DNA from: a virus
Virus record (IMG/VR): IMGVR_UViG_3300020467_000078
Span: 1-20,234 of that record
DNA: 20,234 nucleotides
Reading direction: 5' to 3' (one strand)
In this document: piece by piece, positions 5,817 through 13,494 of the stretch
Numbering within the stretch: the first letter of the stretch is position 1
Layout of the letters: each line of letters opens with the position of its first letter
Translations under genes and position numbers: made by a program
Notes under the pieces: model-generated
Told to the model about the DNA's origin: nothing
Seen by the model: only the letters and a program-made list of their open reading frames with translations
Database searches by the model: none

Positions 5817-6822
5817 TGTTCAGATCTCTATAGATGCCTAGCAATACACTTTTATCATATGCGTCTGACTCAATTGATTCAATTTCTTTAGAAACTATCT
5901 GATCAACACTTTCAAACTTTGTTATGTCTATGTCAGTATTGATTTCTTCGTCTTTCTTGTTTGGAATCAATGTGATTTCTCTGCATCCATATTCTTTCAT
6001 AAATGTTTCTTTAATAAAACTTGCCTCTTCAAAACTGATGTCTATGTCTAATGTAACTCTTAAATGCATTTTGCTTTTCATTATTTCTTTTGTCTTATCC
6101 AGCAGTGTGCTTAATTTTACATTTCTGTACTTGGGACAGTTGCCCCAATTAAAATATACAGGCTCTTTGCCATGTTCTAGTATCATCATGCCACGTTCAT
6201 CATCATCTACGTCTGCGTAGTTGTGTGGAAATGGATTACCCAAGTAATGAATATTATTTTTAAATTGTCTTTTGTGGAAGTGTCCAGAGAACACATATTC
6301 CTGTGCAACAAAGTCACTGCCTTTTAGTTCACCAGTGTCTGGCATCTCGACCATTGCGTTCATAAAAAAATTAGGCAGTTCAAAGTGACCGAACATATAC
6401 TTGCATTTCATTTTGCCAACTTTTTTCCATTCATTGCCTACTAACCACGGCACCATTACCACATCATCTATCTTTGTAATTTCATTTACCATTGTGATGC
6501 CTGGAATAAATCTTCCGAATTCAGTTGACTGAATATCTCTGCTGTCCTTGTAATATAAATCGTGATTGCCTGGAAAGAAATAAAATTTGTCGAACGCCTT
6601 TCCTATTTTTTCTAAACTTCTTATAGAAGCGTCCATAGTGGTTATGTTCACACTATTTCTATTGTGATGCCAGTCACCACAAAACATTCCTGTTTCACAG
6701 CCATGCTGTTTCGCAAGGTCTATGTACCAGTCTACAAATTCTTCGCAATCATCGTTGTGTAACTTTGAGTTGGATTTCAAGCCAAAGTGTATGTCAGTAA
6801 AAACCGCTAATTTCTTGAACAA
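5803..6822 (-). CDS. 47: gp47, SbcD/Mre11-like nuclease subunit
   Basis: The 339-aa metallophosphoesterase has the same length as I recall for T4 gp47. The two-metal site motifs are in order: FTDIHFG (Asp10, His12), CGDWHHNRNS (Asp50), FFPGNHD (Asn86, His87, Asp88), GHFE (145-148) and FSGHFHK (His181, His183). The C-terminal third, rich in Asp/Glu/Lys, should cap the site and bind gp46. It starts at TTG (6822-6820), not ATG; an AGGAG 7 nt upstream at 6830-6834 supports this, and the first motifs sit at the usual distance from it. It is the second gene of the operon after gp55, with a hairpin in the gap just before its ribosome-binding site. Confidence 0.96.
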   Translation of the reverse strand: MFKKLAVFTDIHFGLKSNSKLHNDDCEEFVDWYIDLAKQHGCETGMFCGDWHHNRNSVNITTMDASIRSLEKIGKAFDKFYFFPGNHDLYYKDSRDIQSTEFGRFIPGITMVNEITKIDDVVMVPWLVGNEWKKVGKMKCKYMFGHFELPNFFMNAMVEMPDTGELKGSDFVAQEYVFSGHFHKRQFKNNIHYLGNPFPHNYADVDDDERGMMILEHGKEPVYFNWGNCPKYRNVKLSTLLDKTKEIMKSKMHLRVTLDIDISFEEASFIKETFMKEYGCREITLIPNKKDEEINTDIDITKFESVDQIVSKEIESIESDAYDKSVLLGIYRDLNNDTN

Positions 6823-6829
6823 TTTAATT

Positions 6830-6834
6830 CTCCT
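6830..6834 (-). promoter_or_regulatory. Shine-Dalgarno for the TTG start of gene 47
   Basis: Minus-strand AGGAG with 7-nt spacing to TTG at 6822. It is among the best ribosome-binding sites in the window and decides a non-ATG start. Confidence 0.75.
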
Positions 6835-6842
6835 ACTTGTCT

Positions 6843-6865
6843 ACAGCATAAACTAAAAATGCTGT
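6843..6865 (-). repeat. Hairpin in the gp55-gp47 gap
   Basis: ACAGCAT (6843-6849) and ATGCTGT (6859-6865) form a perfect 7-bp stem with a 9-nt AT-only-plus-C loop. In the minus-strand transcript it lies 8 nt after the gp55 stop and 8 nt before the gene 47 AGGAG. No U-run follows, so attenuation, processing or transcript protection is more likely than termination. Confidence 0.55.
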
Positions 6866-6873
6866 CGTGTCAA

Positions 6874-7710
6874 CTACTTCTTCTTCTTTTTGGCAAATTT
6901 ATTCTGGCTGGGTTTTGTTTTCGGATTTGAGTCTTGAGTCTGTCTAGTCATACTAGGCATCATGTCATTCATTTCTAAAATATCATCTCTTATGTTTTGA
7001 TTTCTTTTTTCGATATTGATAATTCTTACAAATGAATTTGTAACCGCCGCTGTGTAGTATGCAAATGGATTGTTCGATTTGGATTCATCAAACTGCAATC
7101 CAATTTGTGCTAATTGTAAAATTGCCTGTCCTTGCATTTCATCGTTGTATGTGTAACCTCTCACGTTTCCTCTTGTGGCATATCTCTCACACAATTTCAT
7201 CCACATACGTGCCAATTCGTTCGTGGCTTGTCCTGCCTCTTTGTTAAATCTACCGTTGTGCAATCCACCTTCCCAATGACTTTTGCCAATGCACACCAAA
7301 TTTCCTTTACGATCATATTTGAAATGTTGAAATGGTGGGAAGTTCACTTTTTCTTTTTTATCAGCAATAGTCCTTGGATTTCGTTTTCTGCCAGGGTCAT
7401 CCGGAACGTGTTCATAGGTCATAACTCTAAAGACCAAATCATCCTTTTGTATCTTGCGATAATCTACCTCGCATTCACTCAATTTAGTTTTAGGATTGAC
7501 TTTTTTGCGTTGTTCGTAATCTATCTGCGTCAATTTCTTGGCTTTATTACGTTTTGCTTGGGCCACAGTCCTTATGTTAATCTTGTCTATATCTTTAACA
7601 ATTAGGTCGTAATCTGAGTATTTGGCGTCTATAAAACTGCAATATGAACTTTTGGACTTGTGAATTTGATCTAAAAGGTCTTTATTATTAAGGTAATTTA
7701 CTTTTTTCAT
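6874..7710 (-). CDS. 55: gp55, sigma factor for late transcription
   Basis: This 278-aa protein has a sigma-70 region 2-like block at about 163-245: NELARMWMKLCERYATRG, then YTYNDEMQGQAILQLAQIGL, then NPFAYYTAAVTNSFVRIINIEKR. This matches the T4 gp55 class of late sigma factors, which direct host RNA polymerase to TATAAATA-type boxes. Adjacent genes 47 and 46 reproduce the T4 gene neighbourhood. T4 gp55 is only about 185 aa; here residues 1-90 form a basic extension and residues 95-160 a PPFQHFK...SHWEGG segment that I recall from marine T4-like phages. T4 gp55 ends in a hydrophobic-acidic tail that binds the gp45 clamp; this one ends in FAKKKKK, so that contact looks absent. The start ATG is 19 nt from the predicted transcription start of a strong sigma70-like promoter. 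Confidence 0.88.
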   Translation of the reverse strand: MKKVNYLNNKDLLDQIHKSKSSYCSFIDAKYSDYDLIVKDIDKINIRTVAQAKRNKAKKLTQIDYEQRKKVNPKTKLSECEVDYRKIQKDDLVFRVMTYEHVPDDPGRKRNPRTIADKKEKVNFPPFQHFKYDRKGNLVCIGKSHWEGGLHNGRFNKEAGQATNELARMWMKLCERYATRGNVRGYTYNDEMQGQAILQLAQIGLQFDESKSNNPFAYYTAAVTNSFVRIINIEKRNQNIRDDILEMNDMMPSMTRQTQDSNPKTKPSQNKFAKKKKK

Positions 7711-7735
7711 TAATACTTTCTATTAGTTATCTCAC

Positions 7736-7764
7736 AGTATAATATATGCACTTAATTTTGTCAA
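7736..7764 (-). promoter_or_regulatory. Sigma70-type promoter for the gp55-47-46 operon
   Basis: On the minus strand, TTGACA (7764-7759, perfect -35) is followed by a 17-bp spacer and TATACT (7741-7736, five of six for -10). Predicted initiation near 7729 gives a leader of about 19 nt before gp55. This is the strongest host-type promoter seen in the window, and fits early or middle expression by unmodified host polymerase. Confidence 0.78.
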
Positions 7765-7770
7765 TAAATA
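7763..7770 (+). promoter_or_regulatory. Late-type promoter box before gene 48
   Basis: AATAAATA (seven of eight to TATAAATA) lies 16 nt before the gene 48 ATG. An AAGGA ribosome-binding site (7776-7780) follows, so the leader would be very short. It shares bases with the -35 element of the opposite-strand gp55 promoter. Confidence 0.5.
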
Positions 7771-7786
7771 AATGTAAGGATTCAAA

Positions 7787-8701
7787 ATGACAATAGATAA
7801 AAATTTAAAAAACGTACCCAAAGACCTAGTAGGTAAACTCAATGATGCCAAACCTGCCTTAGAGAAGTTGGGCAATACTATTGGCAATACAATATCCACA
7901 CTAGGAAATAAAGTTACTGACTTCGCAACCAATTTTCTGGACATTGGAAAAAGTAAAAGAATGAAAGGTGTGGTAAAAACAATCGCAAATGGAGTTGTAA
8001 GTTTTGAGAAAAATGCAATGCCAATCTTTACCAATCCAGACGGAAAAGTAGGAGCCAAGGATTGGAGAGTAAGCATTTCAGTACCACCAAGAATTCAAGA
8101 ATACATGATGGGAGGATCACTTTTAGATCCATTGAAGAGAACCAATATGAAATGTATATTTCCATACACACCTACTGTATTAGTATCACACAGCGCCAAT
8201 TATAATGCAATGCAACCATTACACACAAACTATCCTTACTATGCATATGAAAATTCACGTGTTGACCAAATAACAATCACAGCGGATATGTTCGTGCAAA
8301 ACGAGGCAGAAGCGAAATATTGGATAGCGATGGTGCATTTCTTTAAGACTGTAACAAAAATGAATTACGGTGGAACAGATCAGGACAGAGGTTTACCACC
8401 GCCCGTTTGTAGGTTGAACGGTTATGGTGATTATACTTTCAATAATGTGCCAGTGGTTATATCAAACTTTCAGTTTGATCTCAAAAAAGATGTAGACTAC
8501 ATTTCAACAAAATTACAAGGTGGAACGACTTCTAATTTAGACTTTGCACAAGGAGACCAAGGAGTTGCATATGCTCCGGCAGAAAGTTTACTTACAGTTG
8601 GCTTGATGCCACAATACAGCAGAACTAAACAGAACCAATTCAATTTAAGATCATTTGTAAAAGGCGAACACACTTTGCCTGGTAAGGACGGATTTATTTA
8701 A
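7787..8701 (+). CDS. 48: gp48-like baseplate tail-tube cap protein
   Basis: This 304-aa protein resembles marine T4-like gp48. It has an amphipathic N-terminal helix region (1-55), then WRVSISVPP (92-100) and LLDPL...CIFPYTPTVLVSHSANYN (about 111-141), followed by YYAYENSRVDQITITADM and a long helix EAEAKYWIAMVHFFKTVTKM. Near residue 205 comes a GLPPPV...LNGYGDY element. The cap sits on the baseplate hub and starts tail-tube polymerisation; T4 uses gp48 and gp54, which are related in fold, so gp54 is the alternative. A good AAGGA site and a late-type box precede it. Its stop overlaps the gene 53 start as TAATG, so the two are translationally coupled. Confidence 0.75.
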   Translation: MTIDKNLKNVPKDLVGKLNDAKPALEKLGNTIGNTISTLGNKVTDFATNFLDIGKSKRMKGVVKTIANGVVSFEKNAMPIFTNPDGKVGAKDWRVSISVPPRIQEYMMGGSLLDPLKRTNMKCIFPYTPTVLVSHSANYNAMQPLHTNYPYYAYENSRVDQITITADMFVQNEAEAKYWIAMVHFFKTVTKMNYGGTDQDRGLPPPVCRLNGYGDYTFNNVPVVISNFQFDLKKDVDYISTKLQGGTTSNLDFAQGDQGVAYAPAESLLTVGLMPQYSRTKQNQFNLRSFVKGEHTLPGKDGFI

Positions 8702-9006
8702 TGACAGCGAAATATAGTGCAACAAGTCCTTATGGTGCAACAGGCTTCGATGCCGAAGACCATCTAGGTTATTTTAAGATTAGACCTATTCCACAACAGG
8801 CAGATGATTTCCTATACACTGTGGAACCACAGTATAATCACAGACCGGACTTGTTGGCATATGACTTATATAGTGACGCAAAACTATGGTGGGTGTTTGC
8901 ACAAAGAAATATGGACGTATTGATAGATCCGGTTTATGATTTGATTCCTGGAACACAAATCTATATTCCTCAAGGACCGCAATTACGTTCTTTGTTGGGA
9001 ATATAA
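8701..9006 (+). CDS. 53: gp53, baseplate wedge protein (short form)
   Basis: At 101 aa it is about half the length of T4 gp53 (196 aa), but it keeps the family core: RPDLLAYDLYSDAKLWWVFA (48-67), then DPVYDLIPGTQIYIPQ (77-92). The last part is LysM-like, as in gp53, which joins neighbouring wedges around the hub. Gene 53 starts on the last base of the gene 48 stop codon and ends 1 nt before the next ATG, as expected for a tightly coupled structural operon. The short length is usual for marine T4-like phages as far as I recall, so it is not called truncated. Confidence 0.88.
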   Translation: MTAKYSATSPYGATGFDAEDHLGYFKIRPIPQQADDFLYTVEPQYNHRPDLLAYDLYSDAKLWWVFAQRNMDVLIDPVYDLIPGTQIYIPQGPQLRSLLGI

Positions 9007-9007
9007 A

Positions 9008-11539
9008 ATGGGCGGAAGAAAAAAAGCAAATAACGAATTCTGGAAAAAGAAACAATTCGAGAAAAAGAACAACGCTGTCGACCACGTAAAAAGAAATTAT
9101 GATAGACGTGGAAACAAAATAGGTCCCAAAATAAATCCTGCCATATCTACTGATGAAGTTGCTCTCACAGGAGCCACTGCCGATATGAAAGGATTTAACA
9201 ATAACGATTATGAAGGTGTTGTCACACAAACGCAGGAAGACAGTGATGAACAAAAAGTATTCAAAAGAGAATTAATAGAAAATCCATTACATAAATTTGC
9301 CACTGTAAATCATGTGATAACTTTGGCTGTGCTTGATGCACAAGAAATTAATTTTACAGGACTGGTGGTACGTAATGGACCTAAATATCCTGTGGCCCAA
9401 ACAGCAGGAAGAGTTGGCAAAGATCCAACAGCATTTGGTCAAGCAGGATTGGATCTTGAAATATTAATTAATAATCTCACAGTAGATGCTGTGGTTTCGC
9501 CCAGTCCAAAAAACCGCCACTCAATGGCAACCAACATAGATTTTGAGGTCATTGAGCCTTTTAGCATTGGTATATTTTTCCAGGCAATGAAAGTTCAGGC
9601 AATCAAGGCATACGGACCTGACGCAGATTATTTAAGAGTTCCTTTTGCATTGATAATAGATTTCAAGGGATATGACGACGATGGTAATGTATCGAAGGAT
9701 GACGGAAATTTAAGAAGACTTCGCAGAGTAATTCCTATAGGTATGAAGCAAGTAGAAATGTCCGCAAGTGCGGGTGGAGGTAGATATGCCTGCTCGGCTT
9801 ATCCTTTCAATGAAACGGCAATGCGTGATGCATATGTTTCTATAAAGAAACAGGTCACATTGACCGGATCAACAATACACGAATTGTTGCAAACTGGCGA
9901 AGAAAGTTTGATGAATCAATTAAACAGCATAGGTTCAGACAAGAAAGCAAAACAAAAGCAGAATAAAGAGGGAGAATCAACTCCCGAATTGCCACACGAA
10001 TCAACGGTGATATTTTTTCCAGATCCATTTGGTGTTGATGCAGATGAATTAATTCCTTCGGAAGCGGATATAGCCGCACTCAACGAAGACAGAGCCACAG
10101 TAACAAATTTTGGAGGTGCAGGAGACGAACAATATACTTCGTTGTTTACAGAAGCACGTGTGGCAGACAAACAATTAACAAATATTTTTAGCACTGGTCA
10201 AAATGGTGCTGTCAATGTCAGTAACTTCCTTGGAAGCACAGTTGGTGATGGCGGCGGATTAAGATTAAATCAGGGCAAAGGACAAAACTTCTTTGGAAAT
10301 GATATAGGAAAATCTAAAATGCTGACTGCTGGAACTAATCCATTTAACAAAAAGAAATTTGAGGAAATGGGTCTTGTATACGATCAAAGGACTAAAACAT
10401 TCAACAGAGGAAAAAGCACAATTAATTTCTTAAATGATGGTATCACAATGAATTTTGAGAAGGGCACAAAAGTTACAGACATAATTGAAAACGTTATTTT
10501 ATTCTCTGAATATGGTCAGAGCATAGGAAGAGCAATAGAAAGAAATAAAGAACCTGCACCCTTTGTTCCATGGTTCAGAATCCATCCACAAACTTGGCAA
10601 TTGAAAGATTCTTATGTGAACAGCCTCACAGGTAACAATCCTAGGGTTTTTACCTACAATGTTATTCCTTACAAAGTGGCGGAGTCAATGTTTGTTGATC
10701 CTACAGATTTTTCAAAAGGATACGATTTATTACGAGCCTCGGTTGTAAAAAAATACGATTACATATACACGGGCACAAACAAAGATATATTAAATTTTGA
10801 CATAAATTATAGATTTACTTTCTTTGATGCACAGAGAGAACGTCCCAACGTAACCAGTAACACCAGTGATAGGGGTGAAGGAGAAAGATTTGAAACTGAA
10901 GTAGTGGGAAACAAAGATTCTAAATTTGAATACTTTCCAAGGTCACAAAAAGTAATTACAGCAGGTACTCCGTTGGCTACTTCGGAAGACATGAATACAA
11001 GAGCGAGTGGATTAGAGGTAGATTCACCGGAGGTACAAGTGGCTAGACAAATTAATGAAAAAATAGTAAACAGTGATGTTGACCTTCTTCAGTTGGAAAT
11101 GGAAATTGTGGGTGATACCTACTTCTTGCCTAACAGCGGACTGGGAAATTTAATTATTTCTGACATTAGAAAGCAGAATAAATCTGTAGATTTCGGACGG
11201 AACGAAATGGATTATTTGAACACCCAGGTATGTGTTGAGGTTAACTTCAACACGCCAGTCGACATAAATGAACAGACTGGCGATATGAATTTGGCGGCAA
11301 TACAATCAGTTGAAAAGAAACAAACACTCAAACTTGGTGTTTTCAGTGCCATCTACAGAGTAATTAAATGTACGAGTCAATTCAATGGCGGAAGATTTAT
11401 ACAAAATTTAAGTCTTGTTGCACCTTCGTCAATGACATTAGGACAAAAAACAAAATCGACTTCGGAAGCAACACAAAAGAAAACAGATGACAAAAAAAAA
11501 GTTGATAACAGTCTTGCCACAAGAAAAGGGAATAGATAA
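9008..11539 (+). CDS. Large baseplate hub-like structural protein
   Basis: This is an 843-aa protein. The N-terminus is very basic (MGGRKKANNEFWKKKQFEKK). A first domain at about 90-260 is beta-rich (VITLAVLDAQEINFTGLVVRNG; IEPFSIGIFFQAM). A linker at about 285-420 is Lys/Glu/Gly-rich. The C-terminal half (about 510-815) reads like a gp27/gpD-type hub domain: WFRIHPQTWQL, VFTYNVIPYKVAESMFV, KYDYIYTGTNKDILNFDINY, then GDTYFLPNSGLGN. It has no recognised enzyme motif. It lies between gp53 and gp5, exactly where a gp27-like hub platform for the gp5 spike is needed, and no other gp27 is seen in the window. The tail (SEATQKKTDDKKKVDN) is charged and probably disordered. The hub call is inference from context and style. 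Confidence 0.6.
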   Translation: MGGRKKANNEFWKKKQFEKKNNAVDHVKRNYDRRGNKIGPKINPAISTDEVALTGATADMKGFNNNDYEGVVTQTQEDSDEQKVFKRELIENPLHKFATVNHVITLAVLDAQEINFTGLVVRNGPKYPVAQTAGRVGKDPTAFGQAGLDLEILINNLTVDAVVSPSPKNRHSMATNIDFEVIEPFSIGIFFQAMKVQAIKAYGPDADYLRVPFALIIDFKGYDDDGNVSKDDGNLRRLRRVIPIGMKQVEMSASAGGGRYACSAYPFNETAMRDAYVSIKKQVTLTGSTIHELLQTGEESLMNQLNSIGSDKKAKQKQNKEGESTPELPHESTVIFFPDPFGVDADELIPSEADIAALNEDRATVTNFGGAGDEQYTSLFTEARVADKQLTNIFSTGQNGAVNVSNFLGSTVGDGGGLRLNQGKGQNFFGNDIGKSKMLTAGTNPFNKKKFEEMGLVYDQRTKTFNRGKSTINFLNDGITMNFEKGTKVTDIIENVILFSEYGQSIGRAIERNKEPAPFVPWFRIHPQTWQLKDSYVNSLTGNNPRVFTYNVIPYKVAESMFVDPTDFSKGYDLLRASVVKKYDYIYTGTNKDILNFDINYRFTFFDAQRERPNVTSNTSDRGEGERFETEVVGNKDSKFEYFPRSQKVITAGTPLATSEDMNTRASGLEVDSPEVQVARQINEKIVNSDVDLLQLEMEIVGDTYFLPNSGLGNLIISDIRKQNKSVDFGRNEMDYLNTQVCVEVNFNTPVDINEQTGDMNLAAIQSVEKKQTLKLGVFSAIYRVIKCTSQFNGGRFIQNLSLVAPSSMTLGQKTKSTSEATQKKTDDKKKVDNSLATRKGNR

Positions 11540-11541
11540 GG

Positions 11542-12987
11542 ATGAAATTAGATAAAAGGCAATCACTCAACAAAGGCATAGAGAAAAATGCAGGACCCTA
11601 CGAGGCAAAGGTTATAAATGTCTTAGATCCTGTGTACAGTGGTTCTATCGAGGTTGAATTATTGCGAAGCACAGATTCTGGTGCAGACGAATCTACAGGA
11701 CAAAAAGTCGTGTGTAGATATCTTCATCCATTCTATGGTACAACCCACGTTCGTGGTCTCACAAAGAACGATGGATATGCTGACAGCCAACAAAGTTATG
11801 GTATGTGGTTCGTTCCACCGGACATTGGCAACAGAGTATTAGTGATGTTTGTAGAAGGTAATATCAACAGAGCGTTTTGGATTGGTTGTGTGCAACAGGC
11901 TACAATGAATTTTATGTTGCCAGATGGAAGACCTGCAACCACTATCACTGACACAGAAGATACATCTTTAATTGGAAAAAAATTGCCTGTTGGTGAACAC
12001 AATAAATTAAGGAATAGCGACACCACAGTTACCAGTCCTCTTAATATAAAAAAACCAATTAATATTTTGTTCAAAGCAGTTTTGGATACGCAAGGCTTGA
12101 CCGCCGACGAAACAAGAGGATTAACCACATCTAGTGCAAGAAGAGAAGTTCCTAGTTCTGTGTTTGGAATCAGCACACCAGGGCCTGTAGATAAAAGTGT
12201 TGTGGCAGGAGAATTTGCCACTTCAAGACTTGGCGGTACTTCAATTGTTATGGATGATGGTGATGACAAATTTATTAGAAAAACAAAAGCAAGTGCTGGA
12301 AAATTTGAATATGTAAATGTTGAAGGCGCAGAAAGTTCAGATGGTGATGTATCAGTACCACACAATGAATTATTTAGAATTAGAACACGTACAGGACATC
12401 AAATACTTTTACACAATTCAGAAGATTTAGTTTATGTTGCAAACGCAAATGGTTCTGCGTGGATAGAAATGACCTCAAGTGGTAAGATTGATATATTTGC
12501 AAACGACAGTGTAAGTGTCCACAGTAAGGGTGATTTTAATTTTAAAACAGATAGGGATTTTAATCTTGAAGCGAATAGAAATATTAATTTAAAAGCAAAC
12601 ACAATTAACACAGAAGTTGCAACAGAAAATTTAAAAGTGACTGGTACACAGACTAACCAGATAGGTGCTACACAAAATACAACTGTAGGTGCTACATCTA
12701 ATCTTTATGCTGGTGCAAACGTAAACATTGATGTTGGCGGACTTGTTAATATTGCTAACGGTATATTTTCTGGAGCGCCGGTTACAGATTTATCTGTGTT
12801 CACTAATCCAGGTGAAACAACAGATTCAATAATGAAACGTATTCCACAGCATGAACCTTGGACACATCACGAAAACTATGATCCAATAGCGGTGGCAGTT
12901 GACAAAACAGACAGAAGTGTAACTGATCAGATTGTTGTCGCAGAACCAGTAAACATTCCAGACACATTTAAAAATGCAAGGACTTAA
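11542..12987 (+). CDS. 5: gp5-like baseplate hub spike, without lysozyme domain
   Basis: This 481-aa protein begins with the gp5 OB-fold: YEAKVINVLDPVYSGSIEVELL (about 19-40) and SYGMWFVPPDIGNRVLVMFVEG (about 89-110), then NRAFWIGCVQ. The C-terminal part (about 310-415) is a run of short alternating strands (SVSVHSKGDFNF, INLKANTINTEV, NVNIDVGGLVNIANG), the pattern of the trimeric beta-helix that forms the spike in T4 gp5. T4 gp5 carries a lysozyme between these parts; here the middle (about 130-310) shows no lysozyme E...D...T arrangement or similar sequence. The spike would pierce the outer membrane mechanically. The gene starts 2 nt after the hub-like gene. The family call is firm. Confidence 0.88.
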   Translation: MKLDKRQSLNKGIEKNAGPYEAKVINVLDPVYSGSIEVELLRSTDSGADESTGQKVVCRYLHPFYGTTHVRGLTKNDGYADSQQSYGMWFVPPDIGNRVLVMFVEGNINRAFWIGCVQQATMNFMLPDGRPATTITDTEDTSLIGKKLPVGEHNKLRNSDTTVTSPLNIKKPINILFKAVLDTQGLTADETRGLTTSSARREVPSSVFGISTPGPVDKSVVAGEFATSRLGGTSIVMDDGDDKFIRKTKASAGKFEYVNVEGAESSDGDVSVPHNELFRIRTRTGHQILLHNSEDLVYVANANGSAWIEMTSSGKIDIFANDSVSVHSKGDFNFKTDRDFNLEANRNINLKANTINTEVATENLKVTGTQTNQIGATQNTTVGATSNLYAGANVNIDVGGLVNIANGIFSGAPVTDLSVFTNPGETTDSIMKRIPQHEPWTHHENYDPIAVAVDKTDRSVTDQIVVAEPVNIPDTFKNART

Positions 12988-13004
12988 GGAGCGTAAATAG
13001 TAGT

Positions 13005-13445
13005 ATGTCAGAGAAAAAGTTATATAAAGATGTTACAGTAAACAAAGGAACACTGCCTACGGCAACTCCTACACAGAGAGCATATAGAGGCATAAGCACA
13101 GCCAATTCTGATAACCAAAAATTTGGCTTATATGATGTGGGACTTATAAAGCAAGACATCATCAATCATTTCCACATATCTCAGGGTGAAAAACTTGAGA
13201 ATCCAACATTTGGCACTATAATCTGGGATATTATCCATGATCCAATGACTGAGGATTTAGAAGATGCAATTAAACAAGATGTATTGAATATTATTAACAA
13301 CGACCCAAGGGTCAGAGCAACTCAGGTCATTATCACTCCCTTCGAAGCGGGTATACAGATTGAAGTTGATTTGCAATATCTAAATTATAATGTATCAGAA
13401 AAACTTAGATTAACGTTTGATGAAAAGAATGGATTATTGAATTAA
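13005..13445 (+). CDS. 25: gp25, baseplate wedge / sheath initiator
   Basis: This 146-aa member of the GPW/gp25 family carries the diagnostic core: DIINHFHISQGEKLENPTFGTIIWDIIHDP (about 51-80), then DVLNIINNDPRVRA (about 90-103) with the EPR-like DPR. An alternating strand pair follows (IQIEVDLQYLNYN). gp25 forms part of the inner wedge and templates the first sheath ring; T4 gp25 is about 132 aa. The nearest good Shine-Dalgarno (AAGGAG at the end of gene 5) is about 13 nt before the ATG, longer than ideal, with no better start in frame. The next gene, gp6, is its direct structural partner. Confidence 0.93.
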   Translation: MSEKKLYKDVTVNKGTLPTATPTQRAYRGISTANSDNQKFGLYDVGLIKQDIINHFHISQGEKLENPTFGTIIWDIIHDPMTEDLEDAIKQDVLNIINNDPRVRATQVIITPFEAGIQIEVDLQYLNYNVSEKLRLTFDEKNGLLN

Positions 13446-13465
13446 ATGCGTAGTTTACTTACACA

Positions 13466-13473
13466 AATAAATA
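13466..13473 (+). promoter_or_regulatory. Late-type promoter box before gene 6
   Basis: AATAAATA, identical to the box before gene 48, lies 21 nt upstream of the gene 6 ATG inside the 49-bp gap after gene 25. AAGGA (13484-13488) then gives a well-spaced ribosome-binding site. It would provide an internal start for the long gene 6 and the gene after it. Confidence 0.5.
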
Positions 13474-13494
13474 ATGGTATAAAAAGGAAAGTCA

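Noticed and set aside
11796-12365. Minus-strand 189-aa open frame inside gene 5
   Set aside because: It is antisense to a well-recognised gp5, with no ribosome-binding site or family resemblance.
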